Below are positions 35,151-35,389 of a stretch of 35,389 nucleotides of DNA, piece by piece. The translations under genes were made by a program, and so were the position numbers. Source of the stretch: Planktomarina sp. (lineage in GTDB: Bacteria > Pseudomonadota > Alphaproteobacteria > Rhodobacterales > Rhodobacteraceae); assembly GCA_020630015.1 (NCBI GenBank), contig JAHDCF010000031.1, positions 1 through 35,389 of the forward strand, in the 5' to 3' direction. Position 1 is the stretch's first letter, and every line of letters begins with the position of its first letter. Below the pieces are notes generated by a model. The model was given only the letters and a program-made list of their open reading frames with translations, was not told the origin of the DNA and ran no database searches.

Positions 35151-35389
35151 TCAAGCCACGGCTCGTGCCAATGCACACTGGCTCCACAATTCGCTTAACG
35201 CGCCGACCAAATGTGCGATATCCGCGTCGCTGTGCAGGGGTGTCGGGGTGAACCTCAGGCGTTCTGTGCCTTTAGGAACGGTGGGGTAATTGATCGGCTG
35301 CACATAGATGCCGTATTGATCCAGCAGGTATTCGCTGATCATCCGGCACTTGACCGGATCTTTGATCATCACCGGCACGATGTGGCTTT
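35151..35389 (-). CDS. hemA: 5-Aminolevulinate synthase, C-terminal fragment
   Basis: The last 79 or so residues of a minus-strand gene that runs off the right edge. The fragment, starting SHIVPVMIKDP, with YGIYVQPINYPTVPKGTERL, RFTPTPLHSD and a helical end, is the C-terminal part of the alphaproteobacterial PLP enzyme that makes 5-aminolevulinate from glycine and succinyl-CoA, the first step of heme and bacteriochlorophyll synthesis. The catalytic lysine is upstream, out of view. The stop is at 35151-35153. Serine made by the ser genes supplies glycine for it, but that is general metabolism. Confidence 0.9.
   Translation of the reverse strand, partial: SHIVPVMIKDPVKCRMISEYLLDQYGIYVQPINYPTVPKGTERLRFTPTPLHSDADIAHLVGALSELWSQCALARAVA

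Noticed and set aside
35047-35289. An 80-residue plus-strand frame near the right edge.
   Set aside because: It is mostly antisense to the firmly identified end of 5-aminolevulinate synthase.

Overview
The window looks like chromosome of a low-GC member of the Rhodobacterales (Roseobacter group, Alphaproteobacteria). The main reasons are a giant RTX protein of the type common in roseobacters, an IalB-family protein, a C-terminal piece of 5-aminolevulinate synthase, the alphaproteobacterial form of SerC, and the overall gene style. No rRNA, tRNA, CRISPR array, phage or insertion sequence was seen. Most of it is housekeeping DNA near 50% GC. The GC-rich 3' half of a thiolase gene and the AT-rich gene beside it stand out.

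Layout. 1-5824 (minus): the N-terminal 1941 residues of a secreted calcium-binding RTX protein built from cassettes, running off the left edge. 5825-6503: a gap with a leader hairpin and an orphan promoter/palindrome/Shine-Dalgarno set. 6504-7253 (minus): an IclR-type regulator. 7452-13230 (plus): a tight run gpmI, envC-like, ctpA, rppH, a secreted Cys-rich protein and a methyltransferase, linking glycolysis, cell-wall remodelling, periplasmic proteolysis and mRNA 5'-end turnover. 13579-15117: a membrane protein with a beta-helix-like repeat domain. 15101-18659 (minus): serC, serA and a PPP-type phosphatase; serB is divergent at 18925-19797, so all three enzymes of the phosphorylated serine pathway are together. 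19783-20790 (minus): an L-asparaginase. 20960-22735 (plus): ialB-like gene, a strong terminator, rlmN. 22743-23842 (minus): a small ORF and a LOG-family gene. 23988-25428 (plus): a peroxiredoxin-like protein and dapD. 25468-27139 (minus): a lipoprotein and a prokaryotic ionotropic-glutamate-receptor-like channel. 27213-29255 (plus): a small conserved-looking protein, dapE and a DUF2064 glycosyltransferase-like protein. 29252-29737 (minus): a PCu(A)C copper chaperone. 29827-33173 (plus): rnr and a lytic transglycosylase. 33274-34449: a thiolase. 34453-35031: an immunity-like orphan of unknown function. 35151-35389 (minus): the end of hemA (ALAS).

Functional links: dapD and dapE supply the succinylase branch of lysine/meso-diaminopimelate synthesis, and the envC-like, ctpA and transglycosylase genes act on the wall made from it. 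The most unusual items are the channel/receptor with a non-potassium-type pore, the modular RTX protein, the alternative hairpins in front of serC, the phosphatase translationally coupled to serA, and the compositionally foreign pair at 33.3-35.0 kb.
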